Part shown: positions 14,830 through 23,125 of the stretch, one piece after another
Position numbering within the stretch: position 1 is the stretch's first letter
Layout of the letters: each line of letters starts with the position of its first letter
NCBI RefSeq assembly: GCF_003385215.1
Contig: NZ_PQHW01000038.1
Span: forward strand, 1-58,809
Reading direction: 5' to 3'
Length of the DNA stretch: 58,809 bases
Origin: Amycolatopsis thermalba
GTDB lineage: Bacteria > Actinomycetota > Actinomycetes > Mycobacteriales > Pseudonocardiaceae
Made by a program: the position numbers and the translations under genes
Notes under the pieces: model-generated
What the model was told of the DNA's origin: nothing
The model's input: the letters and a program-made list of their open reading frames with translations, nothing else
Database searches by the model: none

Positions 14830-17433
14830 TCAGAACCCGAGCAGTTCGGCGAACGCGGCGCGTTCCGTGACACCCAGCTTCGCGCTCGCCCGGTACAGGT
14901 GTCCCTCGACGGTGCGGACCGAGACGACGAGCCGGTCGGCGATCTCGCGGTTGGACAGGCCGCGCGCGGCCATCGTGACGATCTCGCGCTCGCGGCCGGT
15001 CAGCGGCAACGGCCGCACCGCCGCCAGCGCCGGGGTTCGCGCGCCTTCGCACGCTTCGGCGAGCCGGTGCGCGCGGGTGACGGCCGCGCGTGCCGCCACC
15101 GGGTGACCGGACCGGGCGTGCGCGACCGCGGCCTGGGCAGCGGCGTCGGCAGCGGCCAGCTGGTCACCCATCTCCTCCAGCGCCCGGGAGGCCGCGAACA
15201 GTCCGTCGGCGTCGTCGCCGGCGAGAGCGGCTGCTTGCGCCGCGGCGGCCGCCGCCCGGGGACCCTCGACCTGGCCGGCCAGCTCGGCGAGCCGGCCGGC
15301 GGCGGTCCGGTCCCCGAAACACACCGCGACGTGGAGCGCGTAGACCTCGAACGCGGGCTGGCCGCGTCCCGCCGCCAGGCCGGCCGCGTCACGGGCGAGC
15401 CGGATCGCGGCACTCACCGCTCCTTCGGCCGCCCGCACCCACGCCCGGGCGAGCACGAGCTCCGGTTCCAGCACCGCCGTCGCCGGGTGCCGTTCGTCCT
15501 CCGCGGCGGCGAGCACCACCGCCGCCTGACCGGCCTCCCCGGACATGGCCAGCGCCTGGGTCAGCGCGACGAGGTTGCCGGACCCCGGCCCCTGCCGGCG
15601 GACCGGCCCCAGCCCGGCCTCCGCCTCCCGGAGCCTGCGGACGGCGGTGCCCAGCCGGCCCCGGTAGAGCGCGGCGTAGCCCAGCAGCGCCACACCCAGC
15701 AGCTGCAGCGGTCCGGGGATCTCGGCGCCCTGCCGGTACCTGGTCCGCGCGAGGTCCTCCACGCCGCGCAGCGCCCCGGCGAGCCGGAGGCCGAGGAGGT
15801 GGGCCGCGCACAACCCGAACGACGGGACGACCGCGTCGAAGGACTGCTCGGCCGCGGCGTATCCGGGCGCGGCCGCCCGGTCCAGCTCACCGGCCCGGCC
15901 GAGCGGGCCCAGCCCGCCGACCGCGGCCCACGCCGCCAGCAGGCTCGCGTGCGGGGGCAGCGCGCCGGCCGACCGCGCCGCGACGGCGGACTCGATCGCC
16001 TCCCGGGGCCGTCCCGCGGCGGCGTGGAAGACCCCGCGGATCGCCCGGATCGGCGCGAGTGCCCCGGGCCGGGTGATGGCGGACTCCGCCCGGTCCAGCA
16101 CGGCCCCGGCCTCGGCGGGGCGGCGGCACGAGAAGAACAGGTTCCCGGCGCGGGACACCGCGACCACGCTGCGCTGGTCGTCGTCGGTGGCGAGCGGGGC
16201 CAGCGCGGACAGCATGGCCTCCGCCTCGTCCCCGCGGGTCAGCCAGGACAGCGCGGAACCGAGCGTCACGCGCGCCTCGAACCCGCCACCGGCGACGACG
16301 GCCGCCCGCGCCAGCCGGGCGGCGAGCGGGACGTCGAGCAGCGCGATGGCCCGCTGCGCGGCGAGCGTGTGCAGCCGGGGGTCCGGATCGAGGTCGGAGT
16401 CCACGACGAGCACTGCCCGCCGCATCGTGTCGTCGGCGCGCCGGGCGCCGGTGTCCTGCAGCGCCCGCGCGATCCGGCCGCGCAGCCGCCGCGCCCGCAG
16501 CACGCCCAGCGCCTCGCGGCGCACCTCGCCGTAGAGCGGGTGCGCCAGCCGGGCCTCCAGCCGGCGGCCGTCCGGTTCGACCGCCACCAGGCCCTCGGCT
16601 TCGGCCTGCTCCACGCCGTCGGCGCTGGTCAGGGCCACGAGCACGGGCACGCCGAGGGGTTCGCCGAGCGCGAGGACGTCCACCACGTCGCGGACCGCGC
16701 CGGACAACCGGCCCATGCGGGTGTTGACCAGGTCGGCCAGGCCGGGCGAGAGCGCGGGCCGCCCCGACCAGCGCCACACCCCGCGAACCAGGCGCAGCCC
16801 GCCGCCGGCCACTTCGCCGTCGACGAGCTGGCGCAGGTAGAGCGCGTTGCCGCGGCAGAGCGTCCAGAGCCGGGCCGCGCCGGCGCTGTCCACCGGGCCG
16901 CCGAGCACCGCCTCCAGCAGGGCCACGGTCTCCGCCTCGGACAGCGGCTGGACCTCCAGCCGGTCGAGGTGACCGTCCTTCCACAGCGCGGTCACCGCGT
17001 CCGGCACCGGTTCCCCGCTGCGCACCGTGAGCACCACGGTGGCGACCCGGCGCAGCACGAACTGGTGCACCAGCGACGCGGACAGCGCGTCCAGCAGGTG
17101 CGCGTCGTCCACCGCCACCACGACGTCACCGCGGGCGGTTCCGGTGAGCGCCTCGGCGGCCTGCCGGAGCAGCTGGGTCGCGTCCCCGCTCACGTCGGTG
17201 AGCACGGCGGCGAACGCCCCGAGCGGGACGGCACGGGCCGACGCGGTCGCGGCGACCCACACCGTCCTCGCGTGCCGCCGCCTGGCCGCCGCCACCGCTT
17301 CCCGGGCGAGGCGGGTCTTGCCGACCCCGGCCGCGCCCGCCAGCACCACGCCGTGGCCCGCGCCGCGCCGCACGACCGCGTCGACGAACCGCAGCTCTTC
17401 CGCCCGGCCGGTCAACGGCCAGTTCAGGCCCAC
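14830..17433 (-). CDS. large LuxR-family (LAL) ATP-binding transcriptional regulator
   Basis: About 867 residues. The N-terminus is an AAA/STAND ATPase (TGRAEELRFVDAVV, Walker A LAGAAGVGKTRL near residue 37, Walker B VVVAVDDAHLL), followed by a long helical region and a C-terminal LuxR HTH (LTGREREIVTMAARGLSNRE through VSVRTVEGHLYRASAKLGV). This is the MalT-like LAL architecture common in actinobacteria. GTG 17433 is where similarity begins; no clear ribosome-binding site precedes it, so the exact start is uncertain. It is divergent from the 17576-18909 operon, the nearest candidate target. Confidence 0.88.
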   Translation of the reverse strand: MGLNWPLTGRAEELRFVDAVVRRGAGHGVVLAGAAGVGKTRLAREAVAAARRRHARTVWVAATASARAVPLGAFAAVLTDVSGDATQLLRQAAEALTGTARGDVVVAVDDAHLLDALSASLVHQFVLRRVATVVLTVRSGEPVPDAVTALWKDGHLDRLEVQPLSEAETVALLEAVLGGPVDSAGAARLWTLCRGNALYLRQLVDGEVAGGGLRLVRGVWRWSGRPALSPGLADLVNTRMGRLSGAVRDVVDVLALGEPLGVPVLVALTSADGVEQAEAEGLVAVEPDGRRLEARLAHPLYGEVRREALGVLRARRLRGRIARALQDTGARRADDTMRRAVLVVDSDLDPDPRLHTLAAQRAIALLDVPLAARLARAAVVAGGGFEARVTLGSALSWLTRGDEAEAMLSALAPLATDDDQRSVVAVSRAGNLFFSCRRPAEAGAVLDRAESAITRPGALAPIRAIRGVFHAAAGRPREAIESAVAARSAGALPPHASLLAAWAAVGGLGPLGRAGELDRAAAPGYAAAEQSFDAVVPSFGLCAAHLLGLRLAGALRGVEDLARTRYRQGAEIPGPLQLLGVALLGYAALYRGRLGTAVRRLREAEAGLGPVRRQGPGSGNLVALTQALAMSGEAGQAAVVLAAAEDERHPATAVLEPELVLARAWVRAAEGAVSAAIRLARDAAGLAAGRGQPAFEVYALHVAVCFGDRTAAGRLAELAGQVEGPRAAAAAAQAAALAGDDADGLFAASRALEEMGDQLAAADAAAQAAVAHARSGHPVAARAAVTRAHRLAEACEGARTPALAAVRPLPLTGREREIVTMAARGLSNREIADRLVVSVRTVEGHLYRASAKLGVTERAAFAELLGF

Positions 17434-17575
17434 GACACGGGACGGTAGACGGCCGCTGTCCCGGCGTCTTCCACCCCGCGGGCGATTTCCGAGTACCGCA
17501 CTACTCGTGTGCCCGGCCCGAGGCCGGATCAGGCTGGGCGCGTCAGGGTTCCGCCGTTCCCGAAGGAGGGACGTC

Positions 17576-18238
17576 ATGGTCGCTGTGCACACCGGGCCCC
17601 GGTCCGGCCTCGCCCTGCCGCCGGTGGCGAGGTACCTCATGGGCGCGTCCGCCGTGCTGGCCCCGCTGCTGGTCGCCGTGAGCCTGGCGCTGGACCTGGA
17701 CATCGCCGGCACCAGCAACACCGCGATCGCGCAGCGGATGGCCGCCGATCCGGACGGCTACCCGGCGACGGCCTGGCTGGCCGCGGTGTCCACGCTCCTG
17801 TGGGTGCCGGCCGTGCTCACCGCCGGCCGCGTGGCCCGCCGGAACGCGCCCACGCTCGGTCTGGCCGGCACCGTGCTGGCGTTCGGCGCGGCGCTCCCGG
17901 TCGGTCTGGACACCGAGGCGCTGGCCTACGTCGCGCTCAAGAGCGGCGTGCCGGTGTCCACGACGGTGACCATGATGGACACCGCGGAGGACATCCCGTC
18001 CGGCATCCTCGGTTTCGTCTTCTTCGCCGGGCTCGCCGGCCTGATCCTGCTCGGTGTCGCGATCGTGCGCGGGCACGCGGCGCCGGTGTGGGCCGGTGCC
18101 GCGCTCATCCTGGCCGCGGTGGCGATCCCGGTCTCGTGGTTCTCCGGTTCCGGCATCGCGGCACTGGTCGCCTGGCTCGTCCTCGCGGCCGGGTTCGCCG
18201 GGTGCGCGCAGGCCCTGATCACCCAGCAGGAGGCGTGA
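17576..18238 (+). CDS. multi-pass membrane protein of unknown function
   Basis: A 220-residue protein with about six hydrophobic segments (for example MGASAVLAPLLVAVSLAL, GLAGTVLAFGAALPVGL, LGFVFFAGLAGLILLGVAIV). GAAGGAGG sits 6 nt before ATG 17576. I do not recognise a named family; the layout resembles small actinobacterial membrane proteins found next to cupins. It heads a three-gene operon, its stop overlapping the next start (TGATG). Confidence 0.75.
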   Translation: MVAVHTGPRSGLALPPVARYLMGASAVLAPLLVAVSLALDLDIAGTSNTAIAQRMAADPDGYPATAWLAAVSTLLWVPAVLTAGRVARRNAPTLGLAGTVLAFGAALPVGLDTEALAYVALKSGVPVSTTVTMMDTAEDIPSGILGFVFFAGLAGLILLGVAIVRGHAAPVWAGAALILAAVAIPVSWFSGSGIAALVAWLVLAAGFAGCAQALITQQEA

Positions 18239-18696
18239 TGACCGGCAAGATCCACCTCACCGGGCCCGGCGCGGGTGTGCCGCTCGCCATGCCGGACGGG
18301 GTGCACACGGTCAAGGCGGGCGCGGAACACACCGGTGGGGTGTACGAGGTGTTCGAGGTCGAGGCGCCGCGGGCACCCGCGGGACCGCCGCACCGGTCGC
18401 CGTGGGCGGGGACGATGTACGTCGTCGAGGGGGACGTGACGGTGCACGCCGGCGGCGAGGTCCACGACCTCGGCCCGGGCGCGGCCATCACGATTCCGGC
18501 CCGGTGCCCCTTCACCTTCGAGGTGACGAGCAAGGCCGCACGGGTGCTCGCGATCACCACCGGCGACGGCGCGGGCCGGTTCTTCGCCGACTTCGCGGCG
18601 ACGGTGCCGGCGGGCCGGCCGATCGAGGAGGTGCTGCCGGCGGTGCTGGAGGTGATCCGCCGGCACGGCGTCAGCCTCCTGGAACCGGGCAGCTGA
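18238..18696 (+). CDS. cupin-domain protein
   Basis: A 152-residue single-domain cupin. Motif 1 is recognisable as PPHRSPWAGTMYVVEGDVTV with one clear His plus an acidic residue, and motif 2 is PGAAITIPARCPFTFEVTS, where the usual second His is replaced, so metal binding may be weak or lost. It could be a small-molecule-binding or isomerase-type cupin; no specific reaction can be assigned. The start overlaps the membrane-protein stop. Confidence 0.8.
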   Translation: MTGKIHLTGPGAGVPLAMPDGVHTVKAGAEHTGGVYEVFEVEAPRAPAGPPHRSPWAGTMYVVEGDVTVHAGGEVHDLGPGAAITIPARCPFTFEVTSKAARVLAITTGDGAGRFFADFAATVPAGRPIEEVLPAVLEVIRRHGVSLLEPGS

Positions 18697-18699
18697 GAG

Positions 18700-18909
18700 G
18701 TGGCAGGGCGCCCGTCCGGCGATCCACCGTCCACGCGGGACGCGGCGATCGCGCGGCTGCCGGACGCCTACGCCGAGGCGCTGCGGCTGCGCGACGCCGG
18801 CGTCCCGCGAGCCCGGATCGCCGCGCGGTTGCGGGTGGAGCCCCAGTCGCTGGACGCGTTGTTCGCGATCGCGGAGGCGAAGCTGGGCACCTTGCTCGAC
18901 GACGCTTGA
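18700..18909 (+). CDS. 69-residue HTH protein resembling sigma-70 region 4
   Basis: GTG 18700 lies 3 nt after the cupin stop. The protein LPDAYAEALRLRDAGVPRAR-IAARLRVEPQSLDALFAIAEAKL matches the spacing of sigma-70 region 4 (helix, turn, recognition helix), with no region 2. So it cannot work as a sigma factor alone. It may be an anti-sigma-like decoy, a DNA-binding accessory, or the leftover of an ECF sigma gene. Coupling to the two upstream genes suggests it is translated. Confidence 0.6.
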   Translation: MAGRPSGDPPSTRDAAIARLPDAYAEALRLRDAGVPRARIAARLRVEPQSLDALFAIAEAKLGTLLDDA

Positions 18910-18919
18910 GCCGGGGTCC

Positions 18920-18946
18920 ACGAGGAACGCTTCGCGTCATCCTCGT
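18920..18946. terminator. bidirectional terminator hairpin
   Basis: acgagga/tcctcgt arms with an inner acgc-ttc-gcgt stem, lying in the 46-bp gap between two convergent genes. Confidence 0.6.
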
Positions 18947-18955
18947 CGCACTGTC

Positions 18956-19417
18956 CTAACCGGACCGCAGCGCGAGCAACTGCTTGGTGTGGCCCGGCAA
19001 TTCGGTCTCCGCCAGGCCGGTGATCAGATCCCGCAGCGGCAGCGGCCGGTCCACCAGCACCGCGTCACCGGACACCAGCCGCGCCGGGACCGGGGTGTCC
19101 AGCTCGGCCTCGCTCAGCGCCGAGGTGAGGGTGCACAGCGCCTCGCCCTGGCGGTGGATGCGCTCGCGGAGCCCGGCGCTCCCGCCGGCCAGCTCGATGA
19201 TCCGGGACAGCGTCCAGCGGTCCTGGGCGACGCGGTTGTCGTAGGTGGTGTGCTCACCCGCGGCGACGGCCGAGACCGCCCCGATCGTCACCGCGCTGAC
19301 GATCGAGACGTGGGCCAGGATCTGGCCCGCGCTCCACTCGCCCGCGGGCGGTTCGGTGAACCGCCCGGCGGCGGCGTCGAGCAGCCCGCGGCAGGCGTCG
19401 CGCAACCCCGCGATCAC
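18956..19417 (-). CDS. DinB-like four-helix protein
   Basis: A 153-residue protein of the DinB/mycothiol-dependent-enzyme type: an N-terminal helix ending in EWSAGQILAHVS and a C-terminal helix with ELPGHTKQLLALR supply the His residues that normally bind a divalent metal. Such proteins are often thiol-dependent hydrolases or transferases in actinobacteria, but no substrate is evident. GTG 19417 overlaps the stop of the ArsR-SRPBCC gene (GTGA), so the two are translationally coupled. Confidence 0.7.
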   Translation of the reverse strand: MIAGLRDACRGLLDAAAGRFTEPPAGEWSAGQILAHVSIVSAVTIGAVSAVAAGEHTTYDNRVAQDRWTLSRIIELAGGSAGLRERIHRQGEALCTLTSALSEAELDTPVPARLVSGDAVLVDRPLPLRDLITGLAETELPGHTKQLLALRSG

Positions 19418-20196
19418 GCGTGCGCCGCCGACATCTCCCACGGCGCCTGCGGCAGCACGTCGCCGGTCTCCAGCAGCGACTTCAGGTTCGCCAGCACCGC
19501 CGGCCACCCGGCGGAGATCCCGTTCAGCATCTCCCGGTTGGGCAGCTTCTCGTGGGTCACGGTGAGCCGCACGATGTCCTGGTGCGGTTCGACGAGGAAC
19601 GTGACCACCGACGGCTCCCGCGACTCTTCGGGTGAGTCCTCGAACGTGATGACCAGACGCGTCGGCGGCTCGGACTCGATCACCTTCCCCACGACGTCGG
19701 CCGCGCCCGATCCGTCCGTGCGGCGGTGCTCCCAGGGCGAGCCGGGCTGCCAGTCGGAGACGTTGGAGTGCCCCCAGTACCGCGCGGTCAGGTCCGCGTC
19801 GGTGAGGGCGTGCCACACCTGCTCGGCGCCGGCGCGGATGTAGGTGACGTAGACGTAGGTCGGGATGGTCATGGCGGACTCCTCTGCCTGGGCTTTGATG
19901 GCCGCGAGCGCGCGCAGCCGGGGCTTGTCGAACTCGGCGATCCAGCGCTGCTCGATCTCGTGGATCGGCGCCGGGTTCAGGTAGTGCAGGCGCTGCCGCC
20001 CGCGGCGCACGACGGTCACGAGACCGGCCCGCACCAGGACGTCGAGGTGCTGGGTCGCCGACTGGCGGGCCATGCCGAGCCGCTCGCACACCTGGCTCAG
20101 CGTCTGTCCGTTCTGTTCCCGCAGGCGGTCCAGGAGCAACCGCCGGGTGGGGTCGGCCAGCGCCTTGAACACCGCGTCCATCGCTTCCGCGCTCAC
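19414..20196 (-). CDS. ArsR-type HTH fused to an SRPBCC (AHSA1-like) domain
   Basis: About 260 residues in one continuous frame. The N-terminal 90 are an ArsR winged helix (VFKALADPTRRLLLDRL, LGMARQSATQHLDVLVRAGL, VVRRGRQRLHYLNPAPI); no metal-binding Cys pair is present. After the linker LRALAAIKAQAEESAMTIPT comes an SRPBCC ligand-binding fold (YVYVTYIRAGAEQVWHALTD, ARYWGH, VTFLVEPHQDIVRLTVTHE, GWPAVLANLKSLLETG). Such fusions are known in actinobacteria and likely sense a hydrophobic ligand. GTG 20196 is preferred because the promoter -10 (20204-20209) would place the transcript start on or next to it; ATG 20205 is an alternative. Confidence 0.82.
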   Translation of the reverse strand: MSAEAMDAVFKALADPTRRLLLDRLREQNGQTLSQVCERLGMARQSATQHLDVLVRAGLVTVVRRGRQRLHYLNPAPIHEIEQRWIAEFDKPRLRALAAIKAQAEESAMTIPTYVYVTYIRAGAEQVWHALTDADLTARYWGHSNVSDWQPGSPWEHRRTDGSGAADVVGKVIESEPPTRLVITFEDSPEESREPSVVTFLVEPHQDIVRLTVTHEKLPNREMLNGISAGWPAVLANLKSLLETGDVLPQAPWEMSAAHA

Positions 20197-20203
20197 GCCG
20201 ACC

Positions 20204-20234
20204 ATTATGCAGGTAAATACCTGCCTTTTGTCAA
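20204..20234 (-). promoter_or_regulatory. promoter and embedded operator for the ArsR-SRPBCC gene
   Basis: TTGACA (20234-20229) and CATAAT (20209-20204) are 19 bp apart. The palindrome gcaggta-aa-tacctgc (20209-20224) lies inside the spacer and touches the -10. The site is within the last codons of the upstream MFS gene. Binding here would block RNA polymerase directly. Confidence 0.65.
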
Positions 20235-21428
20235 CCGTCCGGGCAGCAGGACCGGCGTGGCGAGCAGGACGACCCCCGCCAGGGCCAGCGCCGCGCGCGG
20301 TCCGACGGCCTGGGCGAGCAGCCCCCACAGCACCGTGACGACGGCGATCGCGGCGCTGGAGCTGATCGACCACGCGGTGAGCACGCGGGCGTGCCGCCCG
20401 GTCTCGACGTGGTTCAGCCGGTGGGCGGCGAGGACGGAGTTGTAGACGCTGAGGCAGACGATGAGCCCGAACTGGGTGCCCATGACGATCACCAGCCCGG
20501 CCGGTCCCGGCTGGACGGCGGCGAGCCCCAGCGGCCAGACCACGCGAAGCGTGCCGAAGACCCGCAGCACCCGGTGTTCCCCGAGGCGGGCGGCGATCCG
20601 GCGGGCCAGGCGCGACCCGATCAGGCCGCCGAGGCAGGGCACCGCGAACGCCAGCCCGTACTGCCAGGCCGGGAACCCCAGGTGGGCGAGCATGAGCACG
20701 GACACGATCGGCTCGCCTGCCATGATCAGCGCGTTGACGGCGATGGTGTTGGCGAAGAGCCGGCGCAGCGTGGGGTGGGCGAGGATGAGGCGCCACCCCT
20801 CGGCGAGGTCGCGCCACCGGCGGGTGGCCGTGGTCCCGCGCGGGGGCGGTTCGCGGTGCCGGATCGCGGCGAGGCCCAGCGCGGACAGCAGGTAGCTGAC
20901 GGCGTCGGCGAGGACGGTCACCACCGGGCCGAGCACCCCGATCGCCGCGCCGCCCAGCGGCGGTCCGACGACCGTGGCCGACCAGGTGGTGGACTCGAAC
21001 CGGCTGGTGGCGACGAGAAGCCGGTCGGCGGGGACGAGGGTCTTGAGGTAGGCGCCGGCGGCGGCCGTGAACGCGATCTTCGCCGCGCCCGCGATCACCG
21101 CGACCACGAGCAGCTGCGCGAAGGACAGCACGCCGAGCCAGTGGGCGAGCGGGACCGAGGCCAGCGCGGCGAAGCGGACCAGGTCCATCGCGATCATGAC
21201 CGGCCGCTTGGCGCGCCACTCCATCCACGGCCCCAGCGGCACAGCCAGCAGCGCGCCGATCGCGAGCCCGGCCGCCGACAGGGCCGAGACCTGCGCCGGT
21301 CCCGCGTGCAGCACATCGACGGCGACGACCGTGAACGCGCCGAAGCCGAGCCCGGTCCCGTAGGCGCTGACCGCGTAAGCGGCCCACAACCACGCGAACG
21401 GACGGCCGAGGTTCGTTGATTTCCGCAC
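20205..21428 (-). CDS. MFS transporter (enterobactin-exporter EntS-like group)
   Basis: About 407 residues with 12 predicted helices. It has the N-terminal PFAWLWAAYAVSAYGTGLGFGAF, the motif-A-like loop PLGPWMEWRAKRPVMIAMDL, AGAYLKTLVPADRLLVATSRFES and the mid-chain LAEGWRLILAHPTLRRLFA, features of the MFS_3/EntS-like efflux group. GTG 21428 (VRKSTNLGRPFAW) is where family-like sequence begins; no good ribosome-binding site is visible, so the start is uncertain. Its TAA overlaps the possible ATG 20205 of the ArsR fusion, and its 3' end contains that gene's operator. Confidence 0.85.
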   Translation of the reverse strand: MRKSTNLGRPFAWLWAAYAVSAYGTGLGFGAFTVVAVDVLHAGPAQVSALSAAGLAIGALLAVPLGPWMEWRAKRPVMIAMDLVRFAALASVPLAHWLGVLSFAQLLVVAVIAGAAKIAFTAAAGAYLKTLVPADRLLVATSRFESTTWSATVVGPPLGGAAIGVLGPVVTVLADAVSYLLSALGLAAIRHREPPPRGTTATRRWRDLAEGWRLILAHPTLRRLFANTIAVNALIMAGEPIVSVLMLAHLGFPAWQYGLAFAVPCLGGLIGSRLARRIAARLGEHRVLRVFGTLRVVWPLGLAAVQPGPAGLVIVMGTQFGLIVCLSVYNSVLAAHRLNHVETGRHARVLTAWSISSSAAIAVVTVLWGLLAQAVGPRAALALAGVVLLATPVLLPGRLTKGRYLPA

Positions 21429-21482
21429 CGGGACAGGCAAGCCGAACCCGGGGTGGCACCACCAACAACGCACCGGGCGGCG

Positions 21483-21505
21483 TGTCACAACCGGCCGTTG
21501 TGACA
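21483..21505. promoter_or_regulatory. 9-bp-arm palindrome upstream of the MFS gene
   Basis: tgtcacaac-cggcc-gttgtgaca, about 55 bp upstream of the MFS start. It looks like a dimer-binding operator. The rest of 21429-21630 shows only a weak ggcggc/gccgcc hairpin after the next gene. Confidence 0.55.
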
Positions 21506-21630
21506 GGAGGTCCACGGCTCGCTCGACGTGGGGAGACCTTCGCCGCCGCCCAGGCCGGGCCGGCTCGTGGTTCGGGACGTGGCGGCACCTTGCGGCGCCG
21601 CCCGGGCGGGACCGGCTCGCGGTGTGACCG

Positions 21631-21987
21631 TCAGGCGGCGCGCCGCGCGGCGCGGGTCGCCGCGGTGAGGCTCGCCTCGCAGGCGGTGATCAGCTGGGCG
21701 TGGGCGCGGGTGTGGCTTCCGCGGGCGCACCCGGGGCAGCGCAGGGTGACCGTGCCGAGCACCTCGTCGACCGCGACCTCCAGCGCCCGCCGGCACGGGC
21801 GGCACCAGCGGTGCCCGCTGACCTGGCTGACGTGCAGGTCGCTGTGGCAGCACTGGTGGATCCAGCGGCGGTGCACCGGGCAGGTGATCCGGTCCAGCGG
21901 GTCCAGGAAGCCGCTCTCCTCGGCGTGGTCCTCGGCGACGAGCGCGTCGTCCAGGGCGATCCGGCTCAGCAGTGTCGTGGTGGTCAT
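21631..21987 (-). CDS. small Cys/His-rich protein, probable zinc binder
   Basis: A 118-residue hypothetical protein. CPVHRRWIHQCCHSDLH, HRWCRPC and LRCPGC give several CxxC or CxxH-type pairs, consistent with one or two zinc-binding knuckles. No enzyme motif is seen. ATG 21987 has a strong AGGAGGAGGA site. Function unknown. Confidence 0.65.
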   Translation of the reverse strand: MTTTTLLSRIALDDALVAEDHAEESGFLDPLDRITCPVHRRWIHQCCHSDLHVSQVSGHRWCRPCRRALEVAVDEVLGTVTLRCPGCARGSHTRAHAQLITACEASLTAATRAARRAA

Positions 21988-22054
21988 CGCTCTCGTCCTC
22001 CTCCTCGTGCCTGATACCGGTACGTCGAACCACCACGCGCCGGATCGACAGGAC

Positions 22055-22591
22055 TCAGAGCGTTTTCACCACCCGCGCCGGGTTGCCCACCGCCACCACG
22101 CTCGGCGGCAGGTCGCGCGTCACCACCGCGCCCGCGCCGACCACGGTGTCCGCCCCGATCGTCACGCCGGGGCACACGATCACCCCACCGCCCAGCCAGA
22201 CGTTGTCGTGCACCGTGACCGGCTTCCCGGCCTCCCACTTCGCCCGCCGCAGCTCCGCGTCGAGCGGATGCGTCGGGGTCAGCAGCTGGACGCCGGGGCC
22301 GATCTGCACGTCCGCGCCGATCGTGATCGGGGCGACGTCGAGCAGCACCACGCCGTAGTTGAGGAACGTGCGCGGCCCGATCGTGACGTGCGAGCCGTAG
22401 TCGACGTACAGCGGCGGGCGGACCTCGACGTCCTCCCCCACCGAGCCCAGCAGCTCCCGCAGCACCGCCGGGTCCGCGTCCGTGTTGAACCGCCGCTGCA
22501 ACCCGGCCGCGCGGCACAACCCGGCCTGCAGCTCCGGGTCGTCGGCGCGGTACAGCTCGCCCGCGAGCATCCGGTCCCGCTGATCACCCAC
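22055..22591 (-). CDS. maltose/galactoside O-acetyltransferase family protein
   Basis: A 178-residue acetyl-CoA-dependent O-acetyltransferase with a left-handed beta-helix. The N-terminal Mac domain reads MLAGELYRADDPELQ; the helix includes VDYGSHVTIGPRTFLNYGVVLLDV, the catalytic His in LLTPTHPLDAELR, and VWLGGGVIVCPGVTIG, ending GNPARVVKTL as in Maa/LacA/NodL. GTG 22591 fits the family length of about 180. Likely acceptors are sugars; the true one is unknown. Confidence 0.88.
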   Translation of the reverse strand: MGDQRDRMLAGELYRADDPELQAGLCRAAGLQRRFNTDADPAVLRELLGSVGEDVEVRPPLYVDYGSHVTIGPRTFLNYGVVLLDVAPITIGADVQIGPGVQLLTPTHPLDAELRRAKWEAGKPVTVHDNVWLGGGVIVCPGVTIGADTVVGAGAVVTRDLPPSVVAVGNPARVVKTL

Positions 22592-22632
22592 GCGTCACCA
22601 CACTGCCAGTGGCCGCACCGGCGCGCCAGCCG

Positions 22633-22977
22633 CTACCGCGGCAGCGGCTGCGCGTCGATCAGCTCCTCCGGCGCGGACAACCGCCACGCCTCGTAGACCA
22701 GTTCGGCCAGCTCGTCGGCGTCGATGCCGGCCAGGTGGACCACCACCCAGCCGAAGCCGCCCGCCGTGAACTGCTCCTCGAACACCTCCGGCCGCTCCGC
22801 GACCAGCGCCTGCTGCTCGATCAGCGTCTGCTTCAGGCCCACGGTCTCCGTCCGCGGCCAGTAGTAGCCGAACCGCTTGCCGCGCACGCTGAAGGACGTG
22901 TACTCGCTGCCCTTGCCGCGCTGGACCTCCGCCAGCGCGTCCACCATCCGGTGGAACTCCGCAGCACGCACGCTCAT
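22633..22977 (-). CDS. MmcQ/YjbR-family protein
   Basis: A 114-residue protein with the YjbR/CyaY-like fold signature: KGSEYTSFSVRGKRFGYYW, TVGLKQTLIEQQALVAERPEVFEEQFTAGGFGWVVVHL. Members may bind DNA, but their role is poorly defined. ATG 22977 (MSVRAAEFHRM) is preferred, with GTG 22983 as alternative. It is divergent from the AraC-type gene. Confidence 0.75.
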   Translation of the reverse strand: MSVRAAEFHRMVDALAEVQRGKGSEYTSFSVRGKRFGYYWPRTETVGLKQTLIEQQALVAERPEVFEEQFTAGGFGWVVVHLAGIDADELAELVYEAWRLSAPEELIDAQPLPR

Positions 22978-23125
22978 CCGCACACCCCCACTGTCCGGTC
23001 CCAGCCTAGACAAACCGGGCGCCGCGCCAGGATTCGGTCCAGGGCCGAGGTCTCTTCGCCAGGTGTCCGGATCTGACAGAACACCGTCATTGCCGCCACG
23101 CCCCTCCAGCGGCCACGATGGGTAC

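Noticed and set aside
18700..18909. ECF sigma factor
   Set aside because: Only a region-4-like HTH is present; region 2 is absent and nothing sigma-like lies upstream in any frame.
22055..22591. Second carbonic anhydrase (hexapeptide protein)
   Set aside because: The N-terminal Mac domain and the LLTPTHPLD catalytic His mark it as a sugar O-acetyltransferase.
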